From contig NZ_JARGND010000009.1 in NCBI RefSeq assembly GCF_029212645.1, forward strand, positions 1-64,000: a DNA stretch of 64,000 nucleotides, given 5' to 3'. The first letter of the stretch is position 1; the number at the start of each line of letters is the position of its first letter. This document shows, piece by piece, positions 54,273 to 64,000 of the stretch. A program made the position numbers and the translations under genes. The notes under the pieces were generated by a model that saw nothing but the letters and a program-made list of their open reading frames with translations, was not told the origin of the DNA and made no database searches. The stretch comes from Vannielia sp. Lineage in GTDB: Bacteria > Pseudomonadota > Alphaproteobacteria > Rhodobacterales > Rhodobacteraceae.

Positions 54273-55025
54273 CTAAAGCGAAGCGTCAAGCAAGTGGCGC
54301 GAATACTCGTGCCTGGCATTGCGGGTGCGCAGGTCTTCCACGCTGAGGATTTCAACGATCTCGCCGTCCTTCATCACCGCCAGCCGGTTGCACATGTGTC
54401 CAACCACCGACAGATCATGGGACACCATCAAATAGGTCAGCCCATGCTCGGCGCGCAGGTCGGCCAGCAGGTTGAGGATTTCGGCCTGCACCGACACATC
54501 CAGCGCCGAGGTTGGCTCATCCAGCAGCAGCAGCTTTGGCTCAGGCGCGAGTGCGCGGGCGATGGCGACGCGCTGGCGCTGCCCCCCCGATAGCTGGTGC
54601 GGGTAGCGAAAGCGGAACGCCTGGCCAAGCCCCACGTCATCCAGCAGCCGCTTCACGCGATTGTCGATATTGCTGAAGCCGTGCAGGCGCAGGGTTTCGC
54701 CAAGCACCCGGTCCACCGATTGGCGCGGGTGGAGCGAGGCGTAGGGGTCTTGAAAAACCATCTGCACCTTCTTGAAAAACGACTTTGGGCGCTTGCGCGG
54801 GATCGGCTCACCCGCCACCTTCAGGCTGCCCGACCAGTCGGGCGCAAGCCCGGTGATCGCCCGCAGGATGGTGGATTTTCCCGAGCCACTTTCGCCGACA
54901 AGGCCAAAACTTTCGCCCTGTTCCACCGAAAAGCTGGCGGATTTCACGGCATCTACCCGGTCACGGCCAAGGCCGAACCAGACATCGAGGTTTTCCACCT
55001 CCAGCATGGGGGTTGCGCCGCTCAT
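54273..55025 (-). CDS. dipeptide/oligopeptide ABC transporter ATP-binding protein
   Basis: [71 protein letters not shown]. Confidence 0.92.
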   Translation of the reverse strand: MSGATPMLEVENLDVWFGLGRDRVDAVKSASFSVEQGESFGLVGESGSGKSTILRAITGLAPDWSGSLKVAGEPIPRKRPKSFFKKVQMVFQDPYASLHPRQSVDRVLGETLRLHGFSNIDNRVKRLLDDVGLGQAFRFRYPHQLSGGQRQRVAIARALAPEPKLLLLDEPTSALDVSVQAEILNLLADLRAEHGLTYLMVSHDLSVVGHMCNRLAVMKDGEIVEILSVEDLRTRNARHEYSRHLLDASL

Positions 55026-55882
55026 ATCCGGCCACTCACGCTGGGGGCCAGCGCCCATTCGTCCTCACGTTTGAGCACATCAAGCCGTTCACGCGGGGCA
55101 TCAAGGTGGGGCAGCGAATTGAGCAGCCCACGGGTGTAGGGGTGCTTGGCCTCTTGCAGTTTGTCGGCATCACACACCTCCACGATACGCCCGGAATACA
55201 TGATCAGAACCCTGTCACAAAAATCAGCCACGAGGTTAAGATCATGGCTGATAAAGATCAGGCCCATGCCGCGCTCCTTTACCAGCTTGTCCATGATATC
55301 AAGCACTTGCCGCTGCACCGATACATCCAGCGCCGAGGTTGGCTCATCGGCGATCAGGATTTCGGGGTTGGGAATGAGCATCATCGCAATCATGATCCGC
55401 TGGCCCATCCCGCCTGACATTTCGTGCGGATAGGCGCGCATCACCCGCTCGGGGTCCCGTATCGACACGGCTTCCAGCATCTCGATCGCCTTGGTGTAAG
55501 CGGCGCTTTTAGAGGCTTTGGAGTGCAGGCGATAGGCCTCGATGATCTGGGCGCCAATGGTCATCACCGGATTGAGCGAGAACTTCGGGTCTTGCATCAC
55601 CATCGAAATCCGTTGCCCACGCACGGCGCGCATATCCCGCTCGGATTTTTCCAGCAGGTTCTCGCCGTCAAGCAGGACATGCTTGGCCTCCACCTGCCCC
55701 GGCGGGCGGATCAGGCGCAGGATCGCGCGGCCTGTCATGGACTTGCCAGAGCCACTTTCTCCAACGATCCCAAGCCGCTCGCGGCCAAGGGTGAAGGACA
55801 CACCGCGCACCGCATCAAAGGTGCCGTGGCGCGACGGGAAGCGCACCCAGAGGTCTTCGACATCAAGGAGAGGATCTGCCAT
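55022..55882 (-). CDS. dipeptide/oligopeptide ABC transporter ATP-binding protein
   Basis: [57 protein letters not shown] overlap. Confidence 0.92.
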   Translation of the reverse strand: MADPLLDVEDLWVRFPSRHGTFDAVRGVSFTLGRERLGIVGESGSGKSMTGRAILRLIRPPGQVEAKHVLLDGENLLEKSERDMRAVRGQRISMVMQDPKFSLNPVMTIGAQIIEAYRLHSKASKSAAYTKAIEMLEAVSIRDPERVMRAYPHEMSGGMGQRIMIAMMLIPNPEILIADEPTSALDVSVQRQVLDIMDKLVKERGMGLIFISHDLNLVADFCDRVLIMYSGRIVEVCDADKLQEAKHPYTRGLLNSLPHLDAPRERLDVLKREDEWALAPSVSGRI

Positions 55883-55884
55883 GG

Positions 55885-56817
55885 CTATTCTCCTGCCTTG
55901 GGGTCGAGCACATCGCGCAGCCCGTCACCGATGAGGTTGAAGGCCAGCGACACGGTAAAGATCGCAAGGCCCGGCATGGTGGCAACCCACCAGTGATCCA
56001 GGATAAACCGCCGCCCTTCAGAGATCATCGCGCCCCACTCAGGGCTTGGCGGCTGTGCCCCCAGCCCCAGAAACCCAAGCCCGGCGGCGGCAAGGATGAT
56101 GCCTGCCATATCCAGCGTAACCCGCACGATCAGCGAGGAAATGCAGAGCGGCCAGATATGCCGGGTGATGATGCGCAGCGGCCCGGCGCCCTGCAACTTG
56201 ATGGCGCTGATATAGTCCGAAGAACGGATCGTGAGCGTTTCGGCGCGCGCCATGCGGGCATAGGGTGGCCATGCGGTGAGCGAGATGGCGAGCACCGCGT
56301 TTTCGATCCCCGCGCCCAGCGCCGCCACGAAGGCCAGCGCCAGCACAAGCCGCGGGAAGGCGAGGAAAATATCGGTGATGCGCATCAACACCTTATCAAG
56401 CCAGCCGCCAACGTAGCCCGCAATCGTGCCCACCAGCAGCCCGGCAACGGGCGCGATAAGCGCCACGAGCGCAACGATATAAAGGGTGATCCGCGAGCCA
56501 TAGATCAGCCGGGACAGGATATCACGCCCCAGGCTATCGGTGCCCAGCAGGTGCCCCTCGGCCCCCAGCGGCTGCAACCGGTTAGCCAGGTTTTGCGCAA
56601 ACGGATCGTGCGGGGCCAGAAGCGGCGCGAAGAGCGCCATCAGCACCAGCGCCACAAGGATCACCAGCCCGATCATGGCCATGGTGTTGGAGCGAAACGA
56701 CAGCCAGCCGACATAGGCCGCCGAAGCGCGCGCGTGCATCCGCGAGGTGGGGGTTTCGGCGAGCAGCCAGGCGCGCCAGCCTTGCGGTGCTGCGGTATGG
56801 GAAGAAGCGTCTGTCAT
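55885..56817 (-). CDS. dipeptide ABC transporter permease (DppC-like)
   Basis: ALFAPLLAPHDPFAQNLANRLQPLGAEGHLLGTDSLGRDILSRLIYGSRITL. Confidence 0.92.
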   Translation of the reverse strand: MTDASSHTAAPQGWRAWLLAETPTSRMHARASAAYVGWLSFRSNTMAMIGLVILVALVLMALFAPLLAPHDPFAQNLANRLQPLGAEGHLLGTDSLGRDILSRLIYGSRITLYIVALVALIAPVAGLLVGTIAGYVGGWLDKVLMRITDIFLAFPRLVLALAFVAALGAGIENAVLAISLTAWPPYARMARAETLTIRSSDYISAIKLQGAGPLRIITRHIWPLCISSLIVRVTLDMAGIILAAAGLGFLGLGAQPPSPEWGAMISEGRRFILDHWWVATMPGLAIFTVSLAFNLIGDGLRDVLDPKAGE

Positions 56818-56818
56818 G

Positions 56819-57895
56819 TTATTTCGCCCGCGGATCAAAGACCTTGTAGAGCAGGTCCGAGAAGATATTGAGCAGGATAAAGATCAACCCCACCACGACG
56901 GTGCCACCCAGCACGGCGTTCATATCCGCCGAAAGCAGGGCGGTGGTGATATAGCTGCCAATGCCTGGCCATGAGAAGATGATCTCGGTCAGCACCGAGC
57001 CTTCCAGCAGGTTGGCATAAGACAGCGCGATCACGGTGATGAGCTGCACCCGGATGTTCTTGAACGCATGTTTCCAGATCACGTTCCACTCGGACATGCC
57101 TTTCACCCGCGCGGTTGTCACGTATTCGGCGCTGAGCTGTTCGAGCATGAAGGAGCGGGTCATCCGGCTGACATAGGCCAGCGAGTAATACCCCAGCAGC
57201 GAGGCGGGCAGGATGATATGCGAGAAGGCATCGCGGAACACTTCGAGATTGCCGTCGAGCAGGCTGTCCACAAGGATCAGCCCGGTGCGCGCGGGAACCA
57301 CATCGGCATAGAAGATGCCCACGCGGCCCGGCCCGCCGACCCAGCCGAGAACGCCATAAAAGATCAGCAGCCCCATCAGGCCGAGCCAGAAGATCGGCAT
57401 CGAATAGCCAACCAGCGCTACAACGCGGGCGATCTGATCAATCCAGCTTCCCTTGTGCACAGCCGCCAGCACGCCCAGCGGCACGCCGAAGATCACGCCA
57501 AAGATGATGCCCAGCGTGGCCAGTTCCAGCGTGGCGGGAAAGACGCGGGCGATATCCTCGGAAACCGGGCGCGCATTCAGCAGCGAGGTGCCAAAATCGA
57601 GGTGGATCACATCCCAGAGGTAGTAAAGAAACTGCACGAGCAGCGGCTTATCAAGGCCCAACTGTTCGTAAACCGCATCATAGGTGGATTGCGACGCCCG
57701 CTCGCCAACGATGGCAAGCACCGGGTCGATCGGCATGACACGCCCGATGATGAAGGTGATAAAGAGCAGCCCCAGCAGGGTAACAGCGATTGTCCCCAGG
57801 GTGCTGGCGACCGACCGCCCAAAGCGCATCCCGCGCGAGGCGGAGAGGGGCGCCCGTTGCGGGCGCCCCCCGTTGCTGTCTTCCGACAGGGCCAT
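56819..57895 (-). CDS. dipeptide ABC transporter permease (DppB-like)
   Basis: QLGLDKPLLVQFLYYLWDVIHLDFGTSL; EYVTTARVKGMSEWNVIWKHAFKN; EIIFSWPGIG. Confidence 0.92.
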   Translation of the reverse strand: MALSEDSNGGRPQRAPLSASRGMRFGRSVASTLGTIAVTLLGLLFITFIIGRVMPIDPVLAIVGERASQSTYDAVYEQLGLDKPLLVQFLYYLWDVIHLDFGTSLLNARPVSEDIARVFPATLELATLGIIFGVIFGVPLGVLAAVHKGSWIDQIARVVALVGYSMPIFWLGLMGLLIFYGVLGWVGGPGRVGIFYADVVPARTGLILVDSLLDGNLEVFRDAFSHIILPASLLGYYSLAYVSRMTRSFMLEQLSAEYVTTARVKGMSEWNVIWKHAFKNIRVQLITVIALSYANLLEGSVLTEIIFSWPGIGSYITTALLSADMNAVLGGTVVVGLIFILLNIFSDLLYKVFDPRAK

Positions 57896-59494
57896 TTATT
57901 TGGTGACCTGCCAGTAAGCGGCGGCGGTCACGGCCTGGCCGGTGGACCAGTTTTGCACATTGTCCCGCAGCGCCGATTGCTCGATCTGCTGGAACATGAT
58001 GGCAAAGGGAGAGATCTCGCGGAATTCCTTCTGGATATCGAGATACATCTGCACCCGCTTTTCGCGGTCGCCCTCGGTCACGGCGGCCTCGACCTTTTCG
58101 GTCAGCCCGCCTGCGTCCCAGCCGGTGCGCCATGCCAGAAGACCGGTGGCATTGGCTTCGTCCGAGTTGTCGGGGTTGTAGGCGAAGGTGCCGGCGTTGG
58201 TTTGCGGATCAGGGTAATCCGGGCCCCATGCGCCGAGGTAAACATCAAGATCACGCGCCCGGAAGCGGGCCAGAATCTGCTTGGCGGTGCCAACGGTGAT
58301 GTTGAGGGTAATCCCGGCCTGAGCGAAGGTGTTTTGCAGCGATTGTGCAATCTCCATCCGTTCCTGCGCTTCGCGCACGCCAACTTCGATTTCCAGCCCT
58401 TCAACCCCGGCCGAGGCCAAAAGCTCCTTGGCCTTTTCGATGTTCAGCGAGAACGGGTTTTCATCCGAAGCGCCAAGATAGGTGGCGGGCAGGAAATTCT
58501 GGTGGATGGTGTACTGGCCGTTGAGGAACGAGTTCTTCATCCCCTCATAGTCGATCAGGTATTTGACCGCCATGCGCACTTCGGGCTTGGCAAGCACCTC
58601 GTGCTTTTGATTGAGGGCGATGTACATCAAGCGGCCTTTCAGCTCGTCTTCGATGACCACACCATCGGCCTCTGTCGCCCCGGCGATGTCTTCGGGGTTG
58701 AGGTTGCGGGCGATGTCGATGTCACCGCGCTCCAGCAGCAGGCGCTGGGAGGCGCTTTCAAGCACATGGCGCACGATCACCCGTTCCATCGCAGGCGCAC
58801 CGCCAAAATACTCGGGATAAGAGGTCATGGTGACGCTCTCGTTGGGCTTCCAGCTATCCAGCTTGTAGGGGCCGGAGCCTGCGGTATTGGTCTTGAGCCA
58901 TGTGTTGCCCATGTCGCCGTCAACCTCATTGGCCATGACGGTTTCCTTGTCAACGATGCCGCCGATGGTAGCGGTCAGGCAGTTGAGCACGAAGGAGGTG
59001 GCGTATTTCTTGTCGGTCGTGATGATCAGCTTGTTGCCGTCAGCCTTGATCGTTTCGGCCACATTTTCGGGGGTAAAGCCGAACTGGGTGAGGATAAAGG
59101 CCGGGGTCTTGTTGAGGATCACCGCACGCTGGAGCGAAAAGGCTGCATCCTCGGCGCGCACCGGGTTGCCGGACTGGAAGGTGACGCCTTCACGCATGGT
59201 GAAGGTGATGGTCTTGCCGTCTTCGCTCACTTCCCAGCTTTCCGCGAGGTCGGGCTGGTAACCCGCGGCCAGATCAAGCGGATCAAGGGTGACCAGCCGG
59301 TTATAGGTGTTGCGCGAAATGTCGGCGCCCGCAAATTCAAAGCTTTCCGCCGGGTCCAGCGTGGTCACATCATCAATCCGGTGGGCGATGACAAGCATGT
59401 TCGCCGGGGTTTCGGCCACCACGGGCGCGAAGGACGACACGCTTACAGCAAGGCCAATCGCGGCGCTTGTCAGCAGTCTGTTAAAAGCATTCAT
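57896..59494 (-). CDS. dipeptide ABC transporter substrate-binding protein (SBP family 5)
   Basis: Signal peptide; DVTTLDPAESFEFAGADISRNTYNRLVTLDP...QPDLAESWEVSEDGKTITFTMREGVTF. Confidence 0.93.
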   Translation of the reverse strand: MNAFNRLLTSAAIGLAVSVSSFAPVVAETPANMLVIAHRIDDVTTLDPAESFEFAGADISRNTYNRLVTLDPLDLAAGYQPDLAESWEVSEDGKTITFTMREGVTFQSGNPVRAEDAAFSLQRAVILNKTPAFILTQFGFTPENVAETIKADGNKLIITTDKKYATSFVLNCLTATIGGIVDKETVMANEVDGDMGNTWLKTNTAGSGPYKLDSWKPNESVTMTSYPEYFGGAPAMERVIVRHVLESASQRLLLERGDIDIARNLNPEDIAGATEADGVVIEDELKGRLMYIALNQKHEVLAKPEVRMAVKYLIDYEGMKNSFLNGQYTIHQNFLPATYLGASDENPFSLNIEKAKELLASAGVEGLEIEVGVREAQERMEIAQSLQNTFAQAGITLNITVGTAKQILARFRARDLDVYLGAWGPDYPDPQTNAGTFAYNPDNSDEANATGLLAWRTGWDAGGLTEKVEAAVTEGDREKRVQMYLDIQKEFREISPFAIMFQQIEQSALRDNVQNWSTGQAVTAAAYWQVTK

Positions 59495-59547
59495 ATCTAG
59501 AACCTCTCCTGTTCTGTTTCAGTCAGATAGCTACGTTGATCCGGGGG

Positions 59548-60609
59548 TTAACTCCCCCATGTGAGTTCAAGAACGCGCAGCCAGTTTCCATGGCAGAGCT
59601 TGGTGACGAGAGCCTCGCCATAGCCGTGCTCGATCATGGCCTTTCGCAGACGGGGCAACGCGGCGCAGGAGGCAAGCTCCTGTGGCACTGTCGTTCCGTC
59701 ATAGTCGGAGCCGAGGCCAACACGGTCCTCGCCCAGATGCTCAATGAGGTGGTCGAGATGCCGAAGCATCAGCGTAAGCGGCACATCGGCCTCGGCTTGG
59801 CCATCTTCCCGCAGGAAGGCCACCCCAAAGTTCAAGCCCACCATACCATCGCTCTCACGAATTGCTGCAAGTTGTTTATCGGTCAGGTTGCGGCTGTGCG
59901 GGCTGATGGCGTGGGAGCAGGAGTGAGTGGCCACAAGCGGCTTGGTTGAATGGCGCGACACATCCCAAAAGCCCGCCTCGTTGAGGTGCGACAGATCAAT
60001 CAGCACGCCCAGCGCATTGCAGCGCCGCACCAGCCGCAGCCCGTGGTCGGTCAACCCCGGCCCGGTATCGGGGCTGGAGGGATAGCGAAACGGCACCCCT
60101 TCGCCAAAAATCGTGCTGCGGCTCCAGACCGGCCCAAGTGAGCGCAACCCGGCGGCATAAAGCACATCGAGCACATGGAAATCCGGGTCAATCGCCTCGG
60201 CCCCTTCCATATGCAACACCGCCACCATGCGGCCCGCTGCCAGGGCTGTGCGGATATCGGCGGCGGTATGGGCGATGGTGAGCGCGCCCTGACGCTCCAG
60301 CTCAAACAGGATCGCCGCCTGCGCCATGGCCACCGGAAAGGCATCTTCCCAGTCAATCGGATCGGGCGCTGGCAGGTCATATGAAGGCTGTGACATCGCC
60401 GCCTTGCGGGCCGCCCGATCCATCGGGGAGGGCACAAACACCGCAAACATCCCGCCGCCAAATCCACCCTCGGCGGCGCGTGGCACATCAATCGCGCCCT
60501 CTCGTCCGGTGGCAAATTGAGGGGCCGCTGCAACCCCGCCAGCCCGGTAGAGCTGGAACAATACATCATTATGGCCGTCAAACACGGCCGGAGTAGCAGC
60601 AGTCGTCAA
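59548..60609 (-). CDS. membrane (renal-type) dipeptidase, peptidase M19
   Basis: FDGHNDVLFQLYR; VAVLHMEGAEAI; LGVLIDLSHLNEAGFWDV; PLVATHSCSHAISPHSRNLTDKQ; VGLGSDYDG. Confidence 0.93.
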   Translation of the reverse strand: MTTAATPAVFDGHNDVLFQLYRAGGVAAAPQFATGREGAIDVPRAAEGGFGGGMFAVFVPSPMDRAARKAAMSQPSYDLPAPDPIDWEDAFPVAMAQAAILFELERQGALTIAHTAADIRTALAAGRMVAVLHMEGAEAIDPDFHVLDVLYAAGLRSLGPVWSRSTIFGEGVPFRYPSSPDTGPGLTDHGLRLVRRCNALGVLIDLSHLNEAGFWDVSRHSTKPLVATHSCSHAISPHSRNLTDKQLAAIRESDGMVGLNFGVAFLREDGQAEADVPLTLMLRHLDHLIEHLGEDRVGLGSDYDGTTVPQELASCAALPRLRKAMIEHGYGEALVTKLCHGNWLRVLELTWGS

Positions 60610-60672
60610 TGAATCTGTCCCCTGATTTCTAACGACGTTACCGCATGTTCTTTCATGGACCAGCGCAAATTA

Positions 60673-60700
60673 TATGATAAAAGATCATACACCCATGATC
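60673..60700. promoter_or_regulatory. candidate LysR operator with overlapping inverted repeats
   Basis: TATGAT-aaaag-ATCATA (60673-60689) and GATCAT-acaccc-ATGATC (60683-60700) upstream of divergent LysR gene. Confidence 0.5.
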
Positions 60701-60716
60701 TTTTTGCAGGTGCAGC

Positions 60717-61634
60717 ATGGCCACCAAGAGCTGGCATAGCCTCCCGGAATACCAAGCGCTGCGGGCGTTGATGGAAAGCGGCACCACCGCCAAGGCCGCG
60801 GCGCGGCTGGGGCGCTCGCAATCGGCGATCAGCCGGTCCATCGCCAGCCTTGAGGACCGCACCGGGCGGATGCTGTTTGAGCGCGACGGCGGGCGGCTTA
60901 GCCCGACCAACGAGGCCGCACAGCTCAACCGGCGCCTTGATGCGCTGTTCGAGGCTTTGGACCGGATTGACGGCCCCTCCGAAGCCGCGCAGGAAACCCT
61001 CTCCATCGCCGCCCCGCCAAGCTACGCGCACCGCTTTCTCATCCGCCATGTTGCCAGCTTTCTGAAAGCCAATCCGCATTTCTTTGTGCGCCTTGATGTG
61101 TCCCCCTCCGAAGACGTGATCCGTGGCATCCTTGATCGCCGCTTTGATCTTGGCCTGACGGGGGTTGAGCTGAGCCGCGACGGGGTAAAGCTGGTGCCCT
61201 ACCGCCGCTCCAGCGCGGTTTGCGCCATGCCCGCCGGCCACCCGCTGGAAAGGCTTGATGTGGTCCGCCCCGAAGACCTTGATGGCCAGGGCCTGATCGC
61301 GCTGAGCCACCGCCACGCCCGCCGCGCCCAGTTGGAAAAGGTGCTGCATGCCAGCAAAAGCGCGCCGATCATCCTTGCAGAGGTTTCAACCTCGCTCGCA
61401 GCGGTAGAGATGGCACGAGAGGGGCTGGGGCTGGCCATCGTCAACCCGTTTCCCATGGTCCAATACGCTGAAGGCACGGAGGACGGGGTGGTCTATCGTC
61501 CCTTCGCCTCGCAGATCGAATACCGCAGCTACTTCGTCATGCCAGACCACCGCCCTGCCCCGGCCATTGCACGGGCATTCATGCGCCATCTGCGGCTGCA
61601 CACCACGCGCGATGCGTTTACCGAAAAGGCGTGA
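60717..61634 (+). CDS. LysR-family transcriptional regulator
   Basis: LPEYQALRALMESGTTAKAAARLGRSQSAISRSIASLEDRTGRMLFERDGGRLSPTNEA. Confidence 0.9.
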   Translation: MATKSWHSLPEYQALRALMESGTTAKAAARLGRSQSAISRSIASLEDRTGRMLFERDGGRLSPTNEAAQLNRRLDALFEALDRIDGPSEAAQETLSIAAPPSYAHRFLIRHVASFLKANPHFFVRLDVSPSEDVIRGILDRRFDLGLTGVELSRDGVKLVPYRRSSAVCAMPAGHPLERLDVVRPEDLDGQGLIALSHRHARRAQLEKVLHASKSAPIILAEVSTSLAAVEMAREGLGLAIVNPFPMVQYAEGTEDGVVYRPFASQIEYRSYFVMPDHRPAPAIARAFMRHLRLHTTRDAFTEKA

Positions 61635-61931
61635 GGGCGGCTGACCACCCTCGCGCGATATGGCTGTGACAGAAGCGTCGGGGCGCGCCAGCCCGAAAAC
61701 CGCCAAGATCCAGCCCGAAACCTGCCAACATACCGGAGTATGAAACGCTTTGAGCACGATTGCCGAGTTTCTGCGGGGGTCTCCGCAGTTTCACTAGACC
61801 GATCCAGAGCACTCGCGTATTTCCTGACCTACGAGCAGTGCCCTAAGAGTTCAGCTTGTCGGATACGCATGATCCGAAAGCCTGTGGTGCGGGTGGCGGC
61901 CCTGAAGTTATTGCCGAGGAGATAGTTATAA

Positions 61932-63803
61932 ATGGCGACCCAGATTGCAGTTGATGGCACCCCAACCAACGGGGCGAACCCCTGGATTGATGCCCTTGTC
62001 ATGGATGGAGCCTGGGGCCCCTCTTATGGCACCCCGAACATCACCGTCTTCTTCGATCAGGGAAGTGACCCTTTCGGTGGATATTGGATCGGCAACAGCT
62101 ACTCTTGGCAGAGCTACGAAATCGCTGCCTTTGAAGAAGCCTTTGCGATCTATGAGTCTTTCATTGATATCGAATTCACAGTCGTCGCCTCTGCCAATGC
62201 AGCCAGCAACCCGGCCAATATTCACTATTGGTTGCTGAATGATACGCAAAGCGGTGGCTCACTTGGCTGGCACGAGGTGCCAAACAACGCCTATGAAGAT
62301 CCGCTTTTCTCGGCGATGAACTTTCAAGGCACCGGCTGGGATGCCGCGGGGCTTGCGCAGGGTGGATACGGCTTTGAGACGATCATCCACGAATTAGGCC
62401 ACGGCATTGGCCTCGCCCACCCGCATGACGGCGGCGGCGATGAGGATGGCAACCTTTTCCCCGGGGTGACAGCGGCCTTTGATGACTTTGGCGACTATAA
62501 TCTCAACCAGGGTGTTTACACGATCATGAGCTATAATTCCGGCTGGGTTTTGCACCCGGACGGGGCGCTCAACCCCCTGACGGCTGACAACTACGGCTGG
62601 GACGGCACGCCTATGGCGCTCGACATTGCCGCCCTGCAAGAGATCTACGGCGCGAACACCACCTACGCCTCGGGCAATGACGTGTACATCCTGCCAGAAG
62701 TGAACGCATCGGGCACGTTCTTCTCCTCCATCTGGGATACCGGCGGGGTTGATCGCATCTCTGCGGCGGACTTCGTGGTGAGCGTCGAGATCAACCTCAA
62801 TGACGCCTCCCTGCTGCCCGAAGAAGGCGGCGGCGGCTTCATTTCATGGGCAGATGGCATTTACGGCGGCTACACCATCGCCAACGGCGTGATCATCGAA
62901 AATGCCACCGGCGGTAAGGCAAACGATGTGATCATCGGCAACGAGGCCAACAACAACATCTCCGGCGGCAGCGGCGCTGACCAGATCGAAGGCGGGGACG
63001 GTTACGACACCCTGTCAGGCAATAACGGCTCCGATTTTCTTTATGGTGGCGCAGGTAACGATACCATCAATGGCATGAACGGCGCCGACACCATGTATGG
63101 CGGCGACGGCGATGACGTAATGAACGGCGCGGTCAGCGGTGACACGATGTATGGGGAAGCGGGGGATGACACTCTTTCCGGCGGGGCCGGTGGCGACGCG
63201 CTCTATGGCGGCGCAGACAACGACACTCTCACCGGCGCGGGTGGCATTGACGATCTCTGGGGCGGTGATGGCGATGACACGCTCTCCGGCGGCACCCAAT
63301 CTGACTATTTGGATGGCCAAAACGGCAACGATACGCTGAACGGCCAAAACGGCGCTGACTACCTATTTGGCGGGGCAGGCGTGGACAGGCTTAACGGCGG
63401 CAATGGGGATGACACCCTGGCTGGCGGCGCGGGCAATGACACTCTCTATGGGGGCCGGGGCAATGACACCTTGCACGGCGATGCGGGCGACGACATGCTC
63501 TACGGTCAAGCTGGCAATGACTATCTGAACGGCTGGGCAGGCAATGACACCATCGTCTCCGGTGGCGGGTATGATGAGATCTATTTCTATGCGCTCGGGG
63601 GCGATGATACGATCACCGATTACGACGCCACCTTTGATAGCCTCCATCTTGACTCGGACCTCTTTGGCGGCAGCACCGATATCCTTGATTATGCAACCGA
63701 CACCGGAAGCGACGTTCTGGTGACCTTTATTACCGGTGACACGCTGCTTTTCGAAGGCATGGCGAGCGTCAACGATCTGGTTGGTGAATACACCATCATC
63801 TGA
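61932..63803 (+). CDS. M10/serralysin-like secreted metalloprotease with RTX repeats
   Basis: HELGHGIGLAHPH zinc motif, IMSYN Met-turn, many GGxGxDxLxGG nonapeptides, C-terminal DVLVTFITGDTLLFEGMASVNDLV. Confidence 0.92.
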   Translation: MATQIAVDGTPTNGANPWIDALVMDGAWGPSYGTPNITVFFDQGSDPFGGYWIGNSYSWQSYEIAAFEEAFAIYESFIDIEFTVVASANAASNPANIHYWLLNDTQSGGSLGWHEVPNNAYEDPLFSAMNFQGTGWDAAGLAQGGYGFETIIHELGHGIGLAHPHDGGGDEDGNLFPGVTAAFDDFGDYNLNQGVYTIMSYNSGWVLHPDGALNPLTADNYGWDGTPMALDIAALQEIYGANTTYASGNDVYILPEVNASGTFFSSIWDTGGVDRISAADFVVSVEINLNDASLLPEEGGGGFISWADGIYGGYTIANGVIIENATGGKANDVIIGNEANNNISGGSGADQIEGGDGYDTLSGNNGSDFLYGGAGNDTINGMNGADTMYGGDGDDVMNGAVSGDTMYGEAGDDTLSGGAGGDALYGGADNDTLTGAGGIDDLWGGDGDDTLSGGTQSDYLDGQNGNDTLNGQNGADYLFGGAGVDRLNGGNGDDTLAGGAGNDTLYGGRGNDTLHGDAGDDMLYGQAGNDYLNGWAGNDTIVSGGGYDEIYFYALGGDDTITDYDATFDSLHLDSDLFGGSTDILDYATDTGSDVLVTFITGDTLLFEGMASVNDLVGEYTII

Positions 63804-63826
63804 CCCGACGACGCCTTGAACGCGAC

Positions 63827-63854
63827 AGGCCGCTCCCTGCCGGGGCGGCCTTTT
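63827..63854. terminator. Rho-independent terminator
   Basis: AGGCCGC-tccctgccggg-GCGGCCTTTT downstream of M10 protease. Confidence 0.7.
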
Positions 63855-64000
63855 GCGTTGTCAGCCCCTTGGTGGCAAAACGTGTGCCTGCAAGCGCCGA
63901 TCGTCAGATCAAAAACCGGGTCGGTTGAGGCGCACTGACGGCAGCGGCAATCCTCTTCGGGTGAAACGCCGATGACAGGGGGCGCTCTGGCGCGGGCCAT

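Noticed and set aside
57068-59500. 810-aa plus-strand ORF
   Set aside because: Antisense to the well-supported dipeptide permease and substrate-binding protein genes; no recognisable domain
62930-63560. Possible CRISPR-like or noncoding tandem repeat
   Set aside because: Repeats are in frame and encode RTX GGxGxDxLxG nonapeptides of the protease

Overview
High-GC alphaproteobacterial chromosome segment, Rhodobacteraceae/roseobacter-like by gene content and protein flavour (my inference, no search run). Most of the window is ordinary metabolism and transport in compact operons: glycogen metabolism (glgP-pgm-glgX-glgA-glgC-glgB, minus strand); fasciclin, msrB and an ArsR regulator; the BioMNY biotin ECF transporter; a large iron operon (small ORF, hemP, unknown ORF, imelysin, bfd, bfr, di-heme oxidoreductase, imelysin, DUF1513); an orphan ImuA-like gene; metG; an ABC ATPase/permease/AttH-CrtC-like operon; nrdJ; DUF1489; a giant ExeM/NucH-like extracellular nuclease; divergent metF/LysR; suhB-like; GFA; rhomboid; tRNA-Leu(UAA); a LacI-regulated sorbitol/mannitol operon; a dipeptide ABC operon with an M19 dipeptidase and divergent LysR; and an M10/serralysin-like RTX protease. 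Accessory or decayed segments are 29.6-31.2 kb (a frameshifted pentapeptide-like gene abutting a 5'-truncated TniQ), 34.1-35.5 kb (an orphan XRE regulator with phased repeats upstream) and 45.2-46.5 kb (a decayed serine recombinase running into tRNA-Leu). I saw no CRISPR array, rRNA, prophage or complete defence system. The most interesting leads are the hemP/imelysin operon with two small unannotated ORFs and a near-perfect palindrome at its promoter, the GGFxW-repeat N terminus of the nuclease, the phased TGTCG repeats upstream of the XRE gene, and two dispersed repeat families.
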